Source of the DNA: Photobacterium rosenbergii | GTDB lineage: Bacteria > Pseudomonadota > Gammaproteobacteria > Enterobacterales > Vibrionaceae | Length of the DNA: 64,000 nt | Reading direction: 5' to 3' | Assembly (NCBI RefSeq): GCF_003026455.1 | Contig: NZ_PYMB01000001.1 | Span: forward strand, 992,001-1,056,000 | Shown here: positions 34,123 to 42,883 of the stretch, piece by piece | Layout of the letters: the number at the start of each line of letters is the position of its first letter | Numbering within the stretch: the first letter of the stretch is position 1 | Position numbers and translations under genes: made by a program | Notes under the pieces: model-generated | The model's input: the letters and a program-made list of their open reading frames with translations, nothing else | Databases searched by the model: none | What the model was told of the DNA's origin: nothing

Positions 34123-35166
34123 ATGCGTATCGAACAAGACTTGAAACTGGGTTTTAAAGATGTACTGTTTCGTCCAAAACGTTCAACCCTAAAAAGCCGT
34201 TCTCAAGTTGAATTAACCCGCGATTTTACATTCAAGCATAGCGGTCGTCAATGGTCTGGTGTACCTATTATTGCTGCCAATATGGACTCTGTTGGTAGCT
34301 TCGAAATGACTGCTGCCCTTGCCAAGCACGGCGTAATGACCGCTGTTCACAAGCACTACACTGTCGCTGACTGGGCCGAGTTCGTTAAAAACAACGACGC
34401 TAGCGTGCTGAACAACGCAATGGTTTCTACTGGTACCTCTGACGCTGACTTCCAGAAGACCAAAGACATCATGGAGCTGTCTGACGACCTTATCTTCATC
34501 TGTATCGATATTGCCAACGGCTACTCTGAGCACCTTGTACAATACGTACAGAAAGTTCGTGCCGAGTTCCCTAACAAAGTTATCAGTGCCGGTAACGTAG
34601 TAACGGGCGACATGGTTGAAGAGCTTATCCTTGCTGGTGCTGACATCGTTAAAGTTGGTATCGGCCCTGGCTCTGTATGTACTACCCGCGTTAAGACCGG
34701 TGTTGGTTACCCTCAGCTTTCAGCTATCATCGAGTGTGCTGACGCAGCCCACGGCCTAGGTGGCCGTATCATCGGTGACGGTGGCTGTGCTTGTGCGGGT
34801 GATGTTGCCAAAGCCTTCGGTGGCGGTGCTGACTTCGTCATGCTTGGCGGTATGCTAGCTGGCCACGAAGAGAGCAACGGCGAAATCATCGAGCAAGACG
34901 GCAAGACTTTCATGAAGTTCTACGGCATGTCTTCACAAAGCGCGATGGACAAGCACTCTGGCGGTGTTGCTAAGTACCGTGCAGCAGAAGGCAAAACCGT
35001 TCTTCTGCCATTCCGTGGCCCGGTTGAGAACACTATCCAGGACATCATGGGTGGCGTACGCTCTACTTGTACTTATGTGGGTGCCGCGAAGCTGAAAGAG
35101 CTGACCAAGCGTACTACCTTCATCCGCGTACAAGAGCAAGAAAACAACGTTTTCGGTAAAGAGTAA
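34123..35166 (+). CDS. guaC: GMP reductase, copy 2
   Basis: The encoded 347-residue protein is identical to that of 22090-23133, including Cys186 of the GPGSVCTTR active site. Only four synonymous bases near the 3' end separate the two coding regions. Promoter and leader are duplicated too, so both copies should respond to the same signals. It stands downstream of the quinone-oxidoreductase gene and upstream of a small secreted protein. Which copy is ancestral cannot be read from this window. Confidence 0.95.
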   Translation: MRIEQDLKLGFKDVLFRPKRSTLKSRSQVELTRDFTFKHSGRQWSGVPIIAANMDSVGSFEMTAALAKHGVMTAVHKHYTVADWAEFVKNNDASVLNNAMVSTGTSDADFQKTKDIMELSDDLIFICIDIANGYSEHLVQYVQKVRAEFPNKVISAGNVVTGDMVEELILAGADIVKVGIGPGSVCTTRVKTGVGYPQLSAIIECADAAHGLGGRIIGDGGCACAGDVAKAFGGGADFVMLGGMLAGHEESNGEIIEQDGKTFMKFYGMSSQSAMDKHSGGVAKYRAAEGKTVLLPFRGPVENTIQDIMGGVRSTCTYVGAAKLKELTKRTTFIRVQEQENNVFGKE

Positions 35167-35534
35167 ACGTCTGGATAAGGAGAAATAGCCTCCTTACACT
35201 AGGAATAGATTTAAAAGGCCGCTTAGCAATAAGCGGCCTTTTTGCATACAAATACCACTAGAACCATTTTGATATCCATAGTTCAATAATCTAGCATGAC
35301 TGTAAGGCAAGCTCTAACCACTATAAATGATTAGAGGAGAATGAAATTTTTTAATCTCATAAATTAGGATTAAAATAATACATGTGAACTTTAAGGAAAA
35401 ATATTAACTTTAGCATGTATTACAAAAGGACAAAATTGTCTCTATTTAGATAAATATTATTGAGTTATATAGTGTATTAATAACAAAAACTGAACTACCC
35501 TTTTCATGAATAAATAAATTCAAGGGATAGTGTC
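35167..35534. other. Intergenic region after guaC copy 2
   Basis: 368 AT-rich bases. They contain the guaC terminator at 35213-35243, a small AAGGAG/CTCCTT hairpin near 35177-35195, and the upstream region of the gene at 35535 with the ribosome site AAGGGAT. Nothing else recognisable. Confidence 0.6.
35213..35243 (+). terminator. Intrinsic terminator of guaC copy 2
   Basis: AAGGCCGCTT-AGCAAT-AAGCGGCCTT followed by TTT, same stem-loop as after copy 1, with a better T-run. Confidence 0.92.
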
Positions 35535-35789
35535 ATGAAATACATATTTGCTTTAACACTTACTTTGTGTTCTTTTTCTTCTTATGCGACAACGGATAAA
35601 GAGTTGTGTGAACAATATGGTCACGCATTAGCAGGTAATTATATTGAAAAGCAAAAGGTTTTTCTCAGTGAGCTAACGTCTCGAACCCAGCAAGGTTCTT
35701 GGTCACTAAGCACAGAAGAATGCGCAATGTATATCAAGCGTGGTAAGAATGACTTCAACTATGAGCTCGTTGAAATCGTTCTCGATTAA
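35535..35789 (+). CDS. Small secreted/periplasmic protein, 84 aa
   Basis: The N-terminus MKYIFALTLTLCSFSSYA is a clear signal peptide. The mature part of about 66 residues has two cysteines (ELCEQYG and EECAMY) that could form a disulfide. I do not recognise the family. AAGGGATAG precedes the ATG and a hairpin terminator follows at 35864. Base composition is more AT-rich than its neighbours, so recent acquisition is possible but not shown. Confidence 0.7.
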   Translation: MKYIFALTLTLCSFSSYATTDKELCEQYGHALAGNYIEKQKVFLSELTSRTQQGSWSLSTEECAMYIKRGKNDFNYELVEIVLD

Positions 35790-35863
35790 TTATCGCCTAG
35801 TACCAAAATGTAATTTGGGGCCACAGTAAACACCCGATAAATAAACCGATGCCAAAGATAAAA

Positions 35864-35890
35864 AACCAGCGGACTGACCGCTGGTTCTTT
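35864..35890. terminator. Intrinsic terminator
   Basis: AACCAGCGG / CCGCTGGTT, loop ACTGA, with A-run left and TTCTTT right, between convergent genes at 35789 and 35989. Confidence 0.82.
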
Positions 35891-35988
35891 ATAAATTACC
35901 TGAGTGTTCTACTCTGTAAACTGACTGGTTCGGGGGCAAGGTAATACGATTCACTTCCATTAAACGGCATTTAAAATCCGTATTACCC

Positions 35989-36657
35989 TCAACCAATAAT
36001 TGCTTCAACAATCTCATCCATTGTCTTCCCGGTTATATCAGGTTTCTTATACAACGGATTATATGGCCAATTCAAACGGTCGATATAAGCGGCCTTCATA
36101 CCTACGTTGAGTGCACCATGCGTGTCCCAATCGTGGGTTGCCACCAAGCGTAAATTCTCTACTGGCAAATTCAACCTTCCAGCCAAATAACCGTAAGCAG
36201 CGGGATCAGGCTTGAAGCTTCCAACTTCTTCAACTGATACGATTTCATCGAAGTACTCCTCCAAGCCTGCCTGTTTAATTTGAGTAGAAACCAAGTTTAG
36301 CGATGAGTTTGAAAACGCTACCGTTTTATACCCAGCAGACCGCAAGCGGAATAATGCTCTTTTTATATCATCATGGGGTTGAAGGCTAGCGAATATTGAC
36401 AGCACTTCAGCTTTCTCAACCTCCGTTAACTCAACCCCAACACGCGAGGCGACCGTATCAAGTGTGATTTTTGAGAGGGTCAGGAAATCAGTTTTCACCC
36501 CCGTTAAAATACACACGGTCGATGTATGCAGTAACATTGAAAACCATAAGCCTGTGATTTTTTCGTCACCAAAGAATTTGCCAAACTTGGGCTTTAATGA
36601 ATCAAGGTTTAATACTGTTTCGTTAATATCGAAAATTATTGTGTCCTTTACCACCAA
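35989..36657 (-). CDS. HAD-superfamily hydrolase, type II haloacid dehalogenase-like
   Basis: A 222-residue HAD protein. The nucleophile Asp10 is in FDINETVL, Ser/Asn of motif II in FSNSS (about 115-119), the Lys in FKPDPAAYGY and motif IV in HDWDTHGA. The pattern is that of L-2-haloacid dehalogenases, but many relatives act on other phosphorylated or halogenated small acids. Start is TTG 36657 or the adjacent GTG 36654, both close to an AAAGGGGG ribosome site. It lies 60 bases downstream of the GST gene's strand partner and may be independently expressed. Confidence 0.82.
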   Translation of the reverse strand: MVVKDTIIFDINETVLNLDSLKPKFGKFFGDEKITGLWFSMLLHTSTVCILTGVKTDFLTLSKITLDTVASRVGVELTEVEKAEVLSIFASLQPHDDIKRALFRLRSAGYKTVAFSNSSLNLVSTQIKQAGLEEYFDEIVSVEEVGSFKPDPAAYGYLAGRLNLPVENLRLVATHDWDTHGALNVGMKAAYIDRLNWPYNPLYKKPDITGKTMDEIVEAIIG

Positions 36658-36717
36658 AGCCCCCTTTGAGCCGTTATTTTAATGGCTGTAGATAAGTGGC
36701 GTACTCGCCACCCCTAC

Positions 36718-37407
36718 TTATTGTCCACGGTTTTGTTTCGGATAGTTTGATGGAAATAGCGCTCGTCGGCTTTCATCATCCACCGTTGACTTAAACTCGA
36801 TATCTTTGTCAATGTTTCGAGCGATAGCCACTGCCGGGCGGTTATTCACGCTGTCGAACCAACGCTTAAGGTTAGGATACGGCGCTAACCCCTCTTCACC
36901 CAATACAACCTGTGCCTTATCAATCCAGCCCCATGCAGCCACATCTGCTATCGTGAACTCATCACTGACAATGTAGTCACGCCCTTCAAGGTGACCATCT
37001 AGCACTTCATAATGACGTTGTGCTTCCCGCAGGTATCGGTTTTTCGCATAGGGAATTTGTTCTGGTGCCATACGGTGAAAATGGACACATTGACCCGAGA
37101 ATGGACCAAGCCCAGAGGCAATAAACATCATCCAGGAAAGTAACTCTGCACGGTCTTCTGACTTACCTGCCAACAACCCTGTTTTTTCAGATAGGTACAA
37201 CAAGATGGCATTAGAGTCGAATACGCGGGTACCTTCATCGACAATCGCCGGAAGCTTGCCGTTTGGGTTGATCGCACGGAACTCCGCAGTATGCTGCTCC
37301 CCTTTTAACGTATCTACCGCAATCAGTTCATAAGGCAGGTCTGTTTCAGCAAGGAACAGAGCTACCTTCATTGGGTTTGGGGTTTGATGAAAATAAAACT
37401 TAAGCAT
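36718..37407 (-). CDS. Glutathione S-transferase family protein
   Basis: About 229 residues. The thioredoxin-like N-terminal domain begins MLKFYFHQTPNPMKVALFLAE and carries the glutathione-site blocks NPNGKLPAI and FDSNAILLYL. The helical C-terminal domain includes the N-capping motif region FTIADVAAWGW. ATG 37407 was chosen for its AGGAGAG ribosome site rather than the upstream ATG at 37476. It conjugates or reduces electrophiles with glutathione. Divergent from the molybdoenzyme gene. Confidence 0.9.
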   Translation of the reverse strand: MLKFYFHQTPNPMKVALFLAETDLPYELIAVDTLKGEQHTAEFRAINPNGKLPAIVDEGTRVFDSNAILLYLSEKTGLLAGKSEDRAELLSWMMFIASGLGPFSGQCVHFHRMAPEQIPYAKNRYLREAQRHYEVLDGHLEGRDYIVSDEFTIADVAAWGWIDKAQVVLGEEGLAPYPNLKRWFDSVNNRPAVAIARNIDKDIEFKSTVDDESRRALFPSNYPKQNRGQ

Positions 37408-37540
37408 TGATGACTCTCCTGATGAATGGTGTTTAGCCGTAGGCATCTGACGGCAACGTGTGATCCCTTGTAGCAAAAGGTTTTACTTAATCTAGTTGGT
37501 TAAACTATAGAACAACATGAACGATCGCTCAATATAATTT

Positions 37541-37554
37541 TGAACAAATGTTCA
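37541..37554. promoter_or_regulatory. TGAACA-N2-TGTTCA palindrome between GST and molybdoenzyme genes
   Basis: TGAACAAATGTTCA is symmetric apart from its centre. Its right half in context, ATGTTCAGAT, matches 8 of 10 bases of the TorR box CTGTTCATAT. Two weaker GTTCA-type half-sites lie nearby on the other strand (near 37515-37524 and 37539-37548). Could be a TorR-like site for the molybdoenzyme or an operator for the GST gene. Confidence 0.4.
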
Positions 37555-37702
37555 GATTTAGATTTGATCGGTTTCTAGACATCTAAGAAATCTTACTTTT
37601 CATAATGATCATTTAAAATGCAACTTTAGGCTTTATACTGTCGTTTCATCTTTATTTTTGTGAATGCCTTACTGCGTTTTCAGTAGGGCAACGGACATCA
37701 AA

Positions 37703-40360
37703 ATGGCTATTTCACGTCGCGCATTCCTCAAAGCCTCCATTGCAACAGCGGTTGCAGCCACCGGTGGACTCACCGTTTTCCATGCTTCAACACGTTTTAA
37801 CGAGGCAGGTACAACCGTTATTCCCCATGCCAGCCATTGGGGGCCCTTCAATGCCATCGTCAAAGACGGCATCCTTATCGGCGTTCAACCTTTGAAAGAA
37901 CTTGACGCCATGCCTACCGAAATGCTGACCGAAGGTATTATCAGTCGTGTCTATGATAAAACCCGGATCAAATACCCAATGGTTCGCGAGTCTTACCTCG
38001 CCGACCCGAAGGGTGATAGCAAACCGCATTTACGTGGCAAAGAACCCTTCGTGAGAGTTAGCTGGGAAACGGCTTTAGCCCTTGTTGCCGATGCTATTCA
38101 TACTACCGCCCAAACCCATGGCAACCAGGCACTATTTAGTAGCTCTTACGGAGGATGGTCGCATGCCGGATTGATGCGTCCACAAGTACTGCAAGGGCGG
38201 TTCTTCAATTTGATAGGCGGGCAAAGCACCACGACGGGTGATTATTCCGGCGGGGCATCCCAAGTTATCCTCCCGCACGTTATTGGTGATATGGAGGTCT
38301 ATTCACCGCAGACCGCGTGGCCAGTCATTGAAGAACATACCGAGGTATTTGTCCTGATCGGTTGTGATCCGTGGAAAAACAACCGCATCGAGTTTCGAGT
38401 TGCTGACCACCAGATGTATCCCCATTGGAAACGGTTTGCCGATAAAGGCATGCATTTCATCTCGATTAACCCTCAACGTACCCGAACCGATGATGAACTG
38501 GATGCCGAGTGGGTAAAGATCGTTCCAAACACCGATACTGCCCTCTTCCTCGCTATGGCATATCATGCCTATAGCCAGAACCTGCATGACGCCGATTATC
38601 TGGAACGCTATACCGTTGGTGCCGACGAATTCATTAAGCACTTAATGGGTACACAGGATGGCACAGTAAAATCGCCCGAATGGGCTGCGGGGATAACGGG
38701 TATACCAGCTGAAAAAATTACCGAAATGGCCGAGCTTTTTGCCCGGAAGAAAACCCAATTTGCAGCAGGTTGGTCGCTGCAAAGGGCCGATCATGGTGAA
38801 ATGACCCATTGGGCTATCATCAACTTCGCTGCCATGTTGGGCAAAATCGGCAAACCGGGCGAAGGCGTCGGGTTTAGTTGGCACTATGGTAACGGCGGTA
38901 TGCCCCAATCAGGCGGTTTGATGCCTGTCGGTTTATCACAAGGTAAAAACCCTATCAGTGCCAACTGCCCTGCATCACGGATTTCAGAGATGCTGAATAA
39001 TCCGGGAACAACATTTACCCGTGATGGTATTGAGTACACCTACCCCGACGTTAAGCTGGTCTACAACGCAGGTAATAATCTGCTATCCCACCAGCAAAAC
39101 ACCAATGAGCTTATTGAAGCGCTCAATAAACAGGTGGAAACGTTTATCTGCCAGGACCCTTGGTGGTGCGCTTCATCACGCTTTGCCGATATCGTATTGC
39201 CTGCTACCAGTACCCTGGAGCGTGACGATTTATCATCCGGCGGCACCTATAGCAATGACAAGATATACGCAATGCGGCAAGTCATTCAGCCTTATGGTGA
39301 AAGCTTGGATGACTTTGAGATCTTTCGCCGCTTATCCGAGATCTTTGGCGTTGAACACCAATTTACAGATGGCCTGTCCTACCCTGAAATATTGAAACGT
39401 GCTTATGGTAGCTCGTCGGCAGAACTTCCTTTTGATGCATTCTGGCAACAGGGCCATACCATGGTTACAACACCAGAAAGCGCTAATGCATGGGTACGCC
39501 ACGGCGATTTCTACCGTGATCCGGAACAGTTCCCATTGCATACAACATCAGGAAAAATTGAACTGTACTGCCAAGATATCGCGAACTTTGCCATCGCAGA
39601 CTGTCCGCCGATGCCGACCTTCCTAACTCCGTTTGAATATCTGGGCAACGCCAAGAACAACCAAGTACATGTTGTCAGCCCGCACCCTTATATGCGGGTA
39701 CACTCGCAAATGGCTAATGCTGAGACGAGAAAATATGAAGACGTGCAGGGGCGGCAATATGTCCTCATTAATGATCAAGATGCTGAGCGCCGTGGGATCC
39801 GAAGCGGGCACTTGGTCGAAATATTCAATGACCGGGGCAAGATCATCGCAGGGGCAAAAGTGTCAGACAAAATCATGCCCGGTGTGATCAGTTTGGAAGA
39901 AGGTGCATGGCTGCAGTTTGATAGCCAAGGGCGTTGCAACAGCGGTGCAATTAATGTCATCACCTCCAGCCAAGCATGCAGCGGATTAAGTCAGGCGAAT
40001 AGTGCCAACACCTGCCTAGCCTATATACAGCGCTGCCGTGACCCTGAGTCTGACAACTTGGCCTTTGAGCCCCCACAAATCGTAAGCGGAAAAAAGGCAG
40101 AGCCATTAGCAACAACAGGTATTTCAATCGCCGCAGACCAAGCAGTTCAGCAAGTAGAACAAAGCCCTGGCGAAGCCCTGTTTTACCAGCGCTGTACTCT
40201 ATGCCATTCTGCCAAGGATCCTCGCCAGTACACCAAAGCACAGTGGCGGGGCATCACCAAGAGCATGTTCCCACGGGCTGGTTTGAGCCCAGATGAGCGC
40301 TCTGCGGTAATGGCATTCCTCGAAGCCAATGCAAAAGATTCATCTTCAAATAATCTATAA
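37703..40360 (+). CDS. TorA/BisC-type molybdoenzyme fused to a C-terminal cytochrome c domain
   Basis: About 885 residues. A twin-arginine signal SRRAFLKA opens the protein from ATG 37703. The molybdopterin core follows: TTTGDYSGGASQVILPH carries the Mo-ligating Ser region of TorA/DorA/BisC enzymes, and QTAWPVIEEH and the C-terminal dinucleotide-binding domain (VHVVSPHPYMRVHSQM) agree. After a linker of about 50 residues (770-820) comes CTLCH, a c-type heme site, within a domain that resembles the terminal monoheme domain of TorC/TorY cytochromes. The enzyme would reduce TMAO, DMSO-like or biotin sulfoxide-like N/S-oxides in the periplasm. No separate torC or torD is next to it. Confidence 0.85.
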   Translation: MAISRRAFLKASIATAVAATGGLTVFHASTRFNEAGTTVIPHASHWGPFNAIVKDGILIGVQPLKELDAMPTEMLTEGIISRVYDKTRIKYPMVRESYLADPKGDSKPHLRGKEPFVRVSWETALALVADAIHTTAQTHGNQALFSSSYGGWSHAGLMRPQVLQGRFFNLIGGQSTTTGDYSGGASQVILPHVIGDMEVYSPQTAWPVIEEHTEVFVLIGCDPWKNNRIEFRVADHQMYPHWKRFADKGMHFISINPQRTRTDDELDAEWVKIVPNTDTALFLAMAYHAYSQNLHDADYLERYTVGADEFIKHLMGTQDGTVKSPEWAAGITGIPAEKITEMAELFARKKTQFAAGWSLQRADHGEMTHWAIINFAAMLGKIGKPGEGVGFSWHYGNGGMPQSGGLMPVGLSQGKNPISANCPASRISEMLNNPGTTFTRDGIEYTYPDVKLVYNAGNNLLSHQQNTNELIEALNKQVETFICQDPWWCASSRFADIVLPATSTLERDDLSSGGTYSNDKIYAMRQVIQPYGESLDDFEIFRRLSEIFGVEHQFTDGLSYPEILKRAYGSSSAELPFDAFWQQGHTMVTTPESANAWVRHGDFYRDPEQFPLHTTSGKIELYCQDIANFAIADCPPMPTFLTPFEYLGNAKNNQVHVVSPHPYMRVHSQMANAETRKYEDVQGRQYVLINDQDAERRGIRSGHLVEIFNDRGKIIAGAKVSDKIMPGVISLEEGAWLQFDSQGRCNSGAINVITSSQACSGLSQANSANTCLAYIQRCRDPESDNLAFEPPQIVSGKKAEPLATTGISIAADQAVQQVEQSPGEALFYQRCTLCHSAKDPRQYTKAQWRGITKSMFPRAGLSPDERSAVMAFLEANAKDSSSNNL

Positions 40361-40386
40361 ACACACGTAGCCCAACACATATAACT

Positions 40387-40413
40387 AGGCCATGCTCACA
40401 CATGGCCTTTTTC
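40387..40413 (+). terminator. Intrinsic terminator of the molybdoenzyme gene
   Basis: AGGCCATG / CATGGCCT, 6-base loop, then TTTTTC. Confidence 0.85.
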
Positions 40414-40500
40414 ATGCTTTTTGAACTGGAAAAATGTCCGCACACGTCTACAGTAATGTCTAGTACCACCACCTATGGCTATGCCATATAAGCTGACATT

Positions 40501-41871
40501 ATGAACTCCCACCAAGAAACTCTCGGCAGTCAGTTTCAAGGAAGAATCATCGTACCTGATGACAATGATTACGATGAAGTACGGCAAATATGGAATGCGA
40601 TGATAAATAAACGGCCTGCAGTTATCGCGCAATGCAGCAGTACCTCAGATGTACTTTCCGCACTCAATTACGCCAAAACTAATCACCTAGAAATCACCGT
40701 CCGTGGCGCTGGCCATAACATCGCCGGTAACTCGATTTGCGATAACGGGCTAATGATTGATCTTTCCAGAATGAAAAGTGTCACGGTTAATCCTGAAACC
40801 AAACGGGCACTTGTCCAGCCCGGAGCCACACTGGCAGATATTGATGCAGCGACCCAACAGCATGGGCTTGCGACCCCAGTGGGCATCAACTCCACCACAG
40901 GTATTTCTGGGTTAACACTAGGTGGGGGGTTTGGTTGGCTCACTCGCAAGTACGGTATGACCATCGACAACTTGGTATCAGCCCAAGTCGTAACTGCCAA
41001 TGGCGGCCAGCTTACTGCGTCAAATACAGAAAATAGTGACTTGTTCTGGGCTATACGAGGCGGAGGCGGCAATTTTGGTATCATCACTGAATTTGAATTC
41101 AAGCTACACTCGGTTGGCCCTGAAGTATTAGCAGGCCTAATTGTTTTTCCGTTCGAACAAGCCAAACAAGTGCTAGAACAATATCGAGTATTTACCCAAA
41201 ACGCTCCGACCGATCTCAACGTCTGGGTTGTCATGCGCCAAGCGCCACCATTACCGTTTTTACCCGAAGATGTGCATGGCAAAGAAGTCATTGTGCTGGC
41301 CATATTCTATGAAGGGGATCTAGCGCTGGGCGAAAGCTTACTTGATCCTCTACGCCAATTTGGTACACCTCATGGTGAGCATATAGGAGCCCAGCCTTAC
41401 ACAGCATGGCAGCAAGCCTTCGATCCGTTGCTCACTGAAGGCATGCGTAACTATTGGAAATCACATAACTTCACAGAGTTGCATGATGAGGCCTTGGATT
41501 TCTTACTGCATTACGCGGGTAACTTACCCTCACCGCACTGCGAGATCTTTATTGGTCAACTGGCAGGAGCTACTAATCAGGTCGCTTCTGATGCTATGGC
41601 CTACAGCAGCCGAGATGCAAAATTTGTTCTCAATGTTCATGCCCGCTGGGAGACGCCAGCAGAAGATGAAGGGGCCATAAACTGGGCAAGAGACTTCTTC
41701 AAAGCTACCACGCCATATGCATCTGCGGGAGCTTATGTGAACTTCATGACTGAAGAAGAAGGTGGGCGAGTAACCGCTGCCTATGACAGTAATTATCAAC
41801 GACTGGTTGAACTCAAACGCCAATACGACCCTGACAACCTGTTCCACCACAACCAGAATATCAAGCCGTGA
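40501..41871 (+). CDS. FAD-binding oxidoreductase, berberine-bridge-enzyme type
   Basis: A 456-residue oxidase. The PCMH-type FAD domain contains RGAGHNIAGNS with the His expected to bind FAD covalently, and GLTLGGGFGWLTRKYGMT. The aligned second Cys found in bicovalent enzymes appears to be absent (PVGINSTTGIS). The BBE C-terminal segment YDPDNLFHHNQNI is present. The family oxidises sugars, alcohols or secondary metabolites with O2. No signal peptide is evident. No convincing ribosome site precedes the ATG at 40501. Substrate unknown. Confidence 0.85.
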   Translation: MNSHQETLGSQFQGRIIVPDDNDYDEVRQIWNAMINKRPAVIAQCSSTSDVLSALNYAKTNHLEITVRGAGHNIAGNSICDNGLMIDLSRMKSVTVNPETKRALVQPGATLADIDAATQQHGLATPVGINSTTGISGLTLGGGFGWLTRKYGMTIDNLVSAQVVTANGGQLTASNTENSDLFWAIRGGGGNFGIITEFEFKLHSVGPEVLAGLIVFPFEQAKQVLEQYRVFTQNAPTDLNVWVVMRQAPPLPFLPEDVHGKEVIVLAIFYEGDLALGESLLDPLRQFGTPHGEHIGAQPYTAWQQAFDPLLTEGMRNYWKSHNFTELHDEALDFLLHYAGNLPSPHCEIFIGQLAGATNQVASDAMAYSSRDAKFVLNVHARWETPAEDEGAINWARDFFKATTPYASAGAYVNFMTEEEGGRVTAAYDSNYQRLVELKRQYDPDNLFHHNQNIKP

Positions 41872-41881
41872 TCTCATAACT

Positions 41882-41907
41882 ACCAAGGCCGCTTGTACGG
41901 CCTTGGT
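41882..41907 (+). terminator. Hairpin after the FAD oxidoreductase gene
   Basis: Perfect ACCAAGGCCG / CGGCCTTGGT with loop CTTGTA, 11 bases after the stop. No T-run follows, so termination may be weak. Confidence 0.6.
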
Positions 41908-42038
41908 ATAATCTGCGACAAAATTCCCATTCGCTAAAATCATACTCGACCTAGATCAAACTTCTGTCACTTATTCTCTAAGTAACTCAATGCTATGACT
42001 ACACTTATAGTGAAAATCATCATTGGGGAGGAAGAATT

Positions 42039-42206
42039 ATGGACTTCACGCAAAAGATGAGACTAAGGGGAAAAGCCGAAGAAGATCTCTATTTCGCCGA
42101 GCAAGACAGAGCATTGATTGAAGCTCTTCACGACATGCAGAAAAAAGGTGAAATTGACAACTGGCACAAGGCAACAAGGCGTAATGAGCAAGCTGAGTCG
42201 CAATAA
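42039..42206 (+). CDS. Small charged protein, 55 aa (family member 2)
   Basis: A 55-residue reading frame MDFTQKMRLRGKA... with GGGGAGGAAG upstream of the ATG. It is a clear paralogue of the protein at 23381-23536, sharing RGKA-x-ED-x-YFA, RALIEA and DNWH. It has its own terminator at 42367. Predicted to be a single long charged helix; function and family name unknown to me. Shorter than usual annotation cut-offs, so it may be missed by gene callers. Confidence 0.8.
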   Translation: MDFTQKMRLRGKAEEDLYFAEQDRALIEALHDMQKKGEIDNWHKATRRNEQAESQ

Positions 42207-42366
42207 ATCTGCTCCACACAACTTTTCGCGACTGGCAATGGCAGACAACTGCGGGCGTAGTATTGGGAAGCGTCGCTTTTCAAAGCCCAAAGCCTGCAAT
42301 GCACATCATCTTTCACAGAGACTAGACCAGTCACTGCATAATATTTATTCCCTCCCCTAAAATGAA

Positions 42367-42395
42367 TTAAGCGAGTGTATAAACACTCGCTTTAA
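42367..42395. terminator. Bidirectional intrinsic terminator
   Basis: AAGCGAGTGT / ACACTCGCTT with a 4-base loop, flanked by A/T-rich tails, between convergent genes at 42206 and 42401. Confidence 0.82.
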
Positions 42396-42400
42396 ATGTT

Positions 42401-42883
42401 CTAAGTGATTAACTTCTTCATATAAAGGGCTGTCCATAAATCCCCATTGGTAGCCTTGAAGCCGCTCTCCCTTTCACATACCGTAAAGCCCAGAGATTCA
42501 TAGCATCGGCGTGCCGTAAGGTTGTGTTCAAAAACCGTCAACTTGAGGTGCTTGGCATTCAACGTCGTTCGGGCATACTCTTCTGCAAGCTCCACCATCT
42601 TCTTACCACACCCCTGACCTCGGATTGATGGTTCACCAATCAAGACTCGGCATAATCGGTAAGTCGACTCTGATTCATGGTACAGCTCAATGTAACCAAG
42701 TTTTTTCTCCCCCTGCTGCAAGATCAAGGGTGTGACTTGCTCGCACAGCAAGTGCTTGGAAAGTTGCTCATTATCAAGAGGGAATACAAACCGGTCACCA
42801 CTCCAAAGGTGGTTAAATTCTGCTGAAGGAACCCAACTCATCAGCAGCTCTTTATCGGCCTCTGTGAAGGCGGTTAATTTCAT
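42401..42883 (-). CDS. GNAT-family N-acetyltransferase
   Basis: A 160-residue GNAT protein. The acetyl-CoA-binding motif A is VLIGEPSIRGQGCGKKMVELAEEYA, and the C-terminal NLTARRCYESLGF is the usual motif B. It resembles RimJ/RimL-type acetyltransferases acting on protein N-termini or small amines. AAGGAAGG precedes the ATG. Acceptor unknown. Confidence 0.87.
   Translation of the reverse strand: MKLTAFTEADKELLMSWVPSAEFNHLWSGDRFVFPLDNEQLSKHLLCEQVTPLILQQGEKKLGYIELYHESESTYRLCRVLIGEPSIRGQGCGKKMVELAEEYARTTLNAKHLKLTVFEHNLTARRCYESLGFTVCERESGFKATNGDLWTALYMKKLIT

Larger units (their letters stand above)
33938..35166 (+). repeat. Long direct repeat, copy 2 (promoter, leader and guaC)
   Basis: Second copy of the unit at 21905-23133, same orientation, offset 12033. 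The spacer base A33991 and four synonymous bases near the 3' end of guaC are the only differences I found. Upstream, three of the preceding dozen bases already differ, so homology stops sharply about 30 bases before the -35 element. Confidence 0.93.

Noticed and set aside
21905-35166. Composite transposon with guaC repeats as ends
   Set aside because: No transposase, terminal inverted repeats or target-site duplications are visible at the repeat borders.
40683-41303. 206-codon minus-strand frame
   Set aside because: Antisense to the FAD oxidoreductase, whose motifs are clear; low-complexity, Ser/Pro-rich shadow translation.
42118-42360. 80-codon plus-strand frame
   Set aside because: Overlaps the small-protein gene 42039-42206 in another frame and has no family signal.
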